Assembly (NCBI GenBank): GCA_902767065.1
Contig: CACXFW010000432.1
Span: forward strand, 1-6,776
DNA length: 6,776 bases
Source: an uncultured Lachnospiraceae bacterium
GTDB lineage: Bacteria > Bacillota > Clostridia > Lachnospirales > Lachnospiraceae
Direction: 5' to 3'
Part shown: piece after piece, positions 4,550-6,776 of the stretch
How positions within the stretch are numbered: the first letter of the stretch is position 1
Layout: each line of letters starts with the position of its first letter
The notes under the pieces: generated by a model
Database searches by the model: none
What the model was told of the DNA's origin: nothing
What the model saw: only the letters and a program-made list of their open reading frames with translations
Translations under genes and position numbers: made by a program

Positions 4550-6049
4550 ATGAGTGAAGAGTATGTCCTTGAACTGGAACATATCCGAAAAGAGTATCCG
4601 GGCGTAGTCGCGCTGAAGGACGTCACCCTTCAGCTCAGGCCCGGAGAAGTCCTTGGACTGATCGGCGAAAACGGGGCGGGCAAGTCGACCCTGATTAAGT
4701 GCTGTTCCGGCGCGGTCATCCCGACAAGCGGGAAGATCAGGGTCAACGGGAAGGAATTCGAGCGCATGACCCCTCAGCTTGCCGCGGAGAACGGAATCGC
4801 GATCATTTACCAGGAATTCAATAACGTCGGCGAGCTTTCCGCCGCGGAGAACCTGTTTCTGGGACGCCCGATCAGGAAGGGGATCATGATCGACAGGAAA
4901 GCGATGGAGGCAGAGGCGGCAAAAGCGTTTGAACAGCTCCAGATTAAGATCAACCCGAAGGAGCTGGTGAAAAACCTCTCTGTCGGATACCAGCAGATGA
5001 TCGAGATCGCCAAGGCAATCCAGCAGAACGCGAAAGTCCTGATCATGGACGAGCCAAGCGCCCCTCTGACGAACAATGAAGTAGAGAACATGTTCAAGGT
5101 CGTGGAGCTTCTGCGCAAACAGGGCGTTTCCATCATCTATATTTCTCACAGGCTGGAGGAGATCTTCCGGCTGAGCGACCGCATCGAGGTCATCCGTGAC
5201 GGGGAGTATGTGACAACCCTGATTACGCCCCAGGCGACCGTAGACGAGCTGATCAAGCTGATGGTCGGCCGGGAAATGACGCAGAAATTCCCGGAAAGAA
5301 AGAGCTGCGTCGATCCTGACAAGGTTGTGCTGGAGCTGAAAAATGTCTGCGGGAACGGCGATAAAAACATGAGCCTGAAGATTCATGCCGGCGAGGTGCT
5401 GGGACTTGGCGGGCTTGTGGGCGCGGGCCGTACGGAGCTGGCGGAGGTGATCTTCGGATCGAAGGCAAAAGAGTCCGGACAGATCTTCCTGAACGGAAAG
5501 GAAATCAGTCCGAAGTCCCCCAGAGAGGCGATCGACCTGGGAATCGCCCTGGTTCCGGAGGATCGAAAGCGCCACGGAGCGCTGCTGACGAATTCCATCA
5601 AGAACAACATCAATATGCCGATCTATGAACGGATCTCGACGGCCAGCGTGATTAACAGCTCCGTCGAGAAGGCAAACGCGGAGAAGTACCGGAAGGATAT
5701 CCAGATCAAGTGTCCGACCGTAAACATGCTGGTGAAAAATCTCTCCGGCGGAAACCAGCAGAAGGTAATCCTCGGGAAATGGCTGGCAGCAGACTCCCAG
5801 CTCATTATCTTCGATGAGCCGACCCGTGGAATTGATGTCGGCGCAAAATATGAGATCTACAAACTCATCAACCAGCTTGTGGAATCCGGGCGCAGCGTGC
5901 TCATGATCTCTTCTGAAATGGAAGAGCTGATCGGAATGTCCGACCGGATCATCGTCCTGGCTGAGGGAGAAATGACAGGTGAGCTTTCGAAGGAAGAGTT
6001 CAACGCAGATACGATCATGGCATACGCGTCGGCGATCGTAGATCAATAA
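4550..6049 (+). CDS. Sugar ABC transporter ATP-binding protein with two ATPase domains (RbsA/MglA/XylG type)
   Basis: This 499-residue fused double ATPase has the standard length for carbohydrate-uptake transporter family 2. Domain 1 has Walker A GENGAGKST (39-47), Q-loop Gln88, signature LSVGYQQ (143-149), Walker B ending in Asp167-Glu168 and switch His200. Domain 2 has the degenerate Walker A GLVGAGRTE (288-296, Arg294 in place of Lys), signature LSGGNQQ (398-404), Walker B Asp422-Glu423, and Ser-Ser-Glu where the switch His would be. This asymmetry, with one intact and one degenerate site, is normal for the family. A small difference is SAPLT (170-174) after Walker B 1, where TAALT is usual. 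It powers import by the permease encoded 27 bases downstream. The substrate cannot be told from the ATPase alone, so no symbol is given. Confidence 0.96.
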   Translation: MSEEYVLELEHIRKEYPGVVALKDVTLQLRPGEVLGLIGENGAGKSTLIKCCSGAVIPTSGKIRVNGKEFERMTPQLAAENGIAIIYQEFNNVGELSAAENLFLGRPIRKGIMIDRKAMEAEAAKAFEQLQIKINPKELVKNLSVGYQQMIEIAKAIQQNAKVLIMDEPSAPLTNNEVENMFKVVELLRKQGVSIIYISHRLEEIFRLSDRIEVIRDGEYVTTLITPQATVDELIKLMVGREMTQKFPERKSCVDPDKVVLELKNVCGNGDKNMSLKIHAGEVLGLGGLVGAGRTELAEVIFGSKAKESGQIFLNGKEISPKSPREAIDLGIALVPEDRKRHGALLTNSIKNNINMPIYERISTASVINSSVEKANAEKYRKDIQIKCPTVNMLVKNLSGGNQQKVILGKWLAADSQLIIFDEPTRGIDVGAKYEIYKLINQLVESGRSVLMISSEMEELIGMSDRIIVLAEGEMTGELSKEEFNADTIMAYASAIVDQ

Positions 6050-6076
6050 GCAGGGAAGCAGGGAGGTTTCACTGAC

Positions 6077-6776
6077 ATGAAAGCAAAGAGTATTTTGAAG
6101 TCCAATGCGATCTGGCTGGTGTTTGTGCTGGAAGTTATCATCTTCGCGATCGCGAGCAAGGGCGCATTTGTCCGCACCGGCAACATCGTGAATATCTCAA
6201 GGCAGGTAGCCTACTACGGAATCGCATCCATCGGTATGACATTCGTGATCCTGATCGCAGGCATCGACCTTTCGATCGGTTCGATCATTACGTTTGTGAA
6301 CGTCGTCTGCGCGTACCTGATGGTTAATTCAGGGATGAACATGTGGCTCGCCATCCTCATTTCCCTGGTCCTTTCCACGCTGATCGGCCTTCTGAACGGC
6401 TGCATGGTCGCGACGATCGGCATTCCGGCGCTGATCGCGACCTTCGCGTCACAGACGGTCTTTGAAGGCGTGTCGTATCTGATCTCCGGAGGACGTCCGA
6501 TCTCCGGGCTTCCGGAAGGCTTCGCCCTTTTCGGGCGCTGGTCCGTGGGGATCGTTCCGGTCTGTACGATTATTATGATTGTCTGCTTCGCGATCGGCAG
6601 CTTTATCCTGAATAAGTCATTCTTCGGCCGTTACTTCTACGCGATCGGCGGAAATGAAGAGGCGGCAGAGCTGTCCGGTATCCGCGTCAACCGCGTAAAG
6701 TATCTGATCTACGCGCTGTCCGGGTTCTTCGCCGGACTTGCGGGAATCGTCCTTTTATCCCGTTCCAACTCCGCGC
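6077..6776 (+). CDS. Sugar ABC transporter permease, RbsC-like (3' end outside window)
   Basis: The frame runs from the ATG at 6077 to the end of the window without a stop. The 233 visible residues are roughly two thirds to three quarters of a usual 310-340-residue permease. GGGAGG (6061-6066) lies 10 bases before the ATG. Hydrophobic segments lie at about 11-29, 43-62, 66-84, 90-112, 115-135, 158-178 and 208-228. Family landmarks are GIDLSIGSI (62-70), LNGCMVATIGIPALIATFA (106-124) and the cytoplasmic loop GRYFYAIGGNEEAAELSGI (184-202), which contacts the ATPase in this family. The 27-base gap after the ATPase stop shows operon coupling. It would form a homodimeric channel in the membrane. 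Confidence 0.95.
   Translation, partial: MKAKSILKSNAIWLVFVLEVIIFAIASKGAFVRTGNIVNISRQVAYYGIASIGMTFVILIAGIDLSIGSIITFVNVVCAYLMVNSGMNMWLAILISLVLSTLIGLLNGCMVATIGIPALIATFASQTVFEGVSYLISGGRPISGLPEGFALFGRWSVGIVPVCTIIMIVCFAIGSFILNKSFFGRYFYAIGGNEEAAELSGIRVNRVKYLIYALSGFFAGLAGIVLLSRSNSA

Noticed and set aside
4427..6046. Very long open frame (539 codons) on the minus strand opposite the ATPase gene
   Set aside because: The plus strand encodes a complete ATPase with every family motif. The antisense translation is rich in Arg, His, Asp and Leu, shows no motif, and is a by-product of GC-biased codon use.

Overview
The window looks like part of a chromosome from an anaerobic Clostridia-type Firmicute, probably Lachnospiraceae-like. 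I infer this from three things: strong AGGAGG-type ribosome sites, extended -10 promoters, and a sensor protein of a style (YYAQY.VDPETG.YLEY) that I associate with that family. Coding regions are fairly GC-rich, and the control region between the divergent genes is sharply AT-rich. Nothing points to phage, plasmid or insertion-sequence DNA, and I see no RNA genes or CRISPR array.

Layout. Positions 2-658 hold the 3' end of a plus-strand gene for a sensor with two PAS-like units and no output domain after them. It converges on a minus-strand ROK-family regulator (831-1973). A 433-base control region (1974-2406) separates the regulator from a plus-strand operon. That operon runs SDR dehydrogenase (2407-3183), secreted sugar-binding protein (3384-4418), two-domain sugar ABC ATPase (4550-6049) and RbsC-type permease (6077 to the window end, cut off).

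How it works together (inference). The binding protein, ATPase and permease form a ribose/galactose-type importer. The SDR resembles Sou1/mannitol-dehydrogenase polyol oxidoreductases and would oxidise the imported polyol or sugar in the cytoplasm using NAD. The ROK protein is the likely local repressor. The control region supports this. It has one good promoter in each direction, a perfect 16-bp palindrome (TTATTTTGCAAAATAA) beside the regulator promoter, and three exact copies of the related half-site CAAAATAG. One copy lies inside the operon promoter spacer and two lie in tandem just before the SDR ribosome site.

Overall this is a recognisable carbohydrate uptake locus rather than a new class of system. 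The points most worth a second look are the operator array, a terminator that would stop antisense readthrough before it reaches the operon, a binding protein with no lipobox and an altered ligand-site motif, and a stable hairpin between the binding-protein and ATPase genes.
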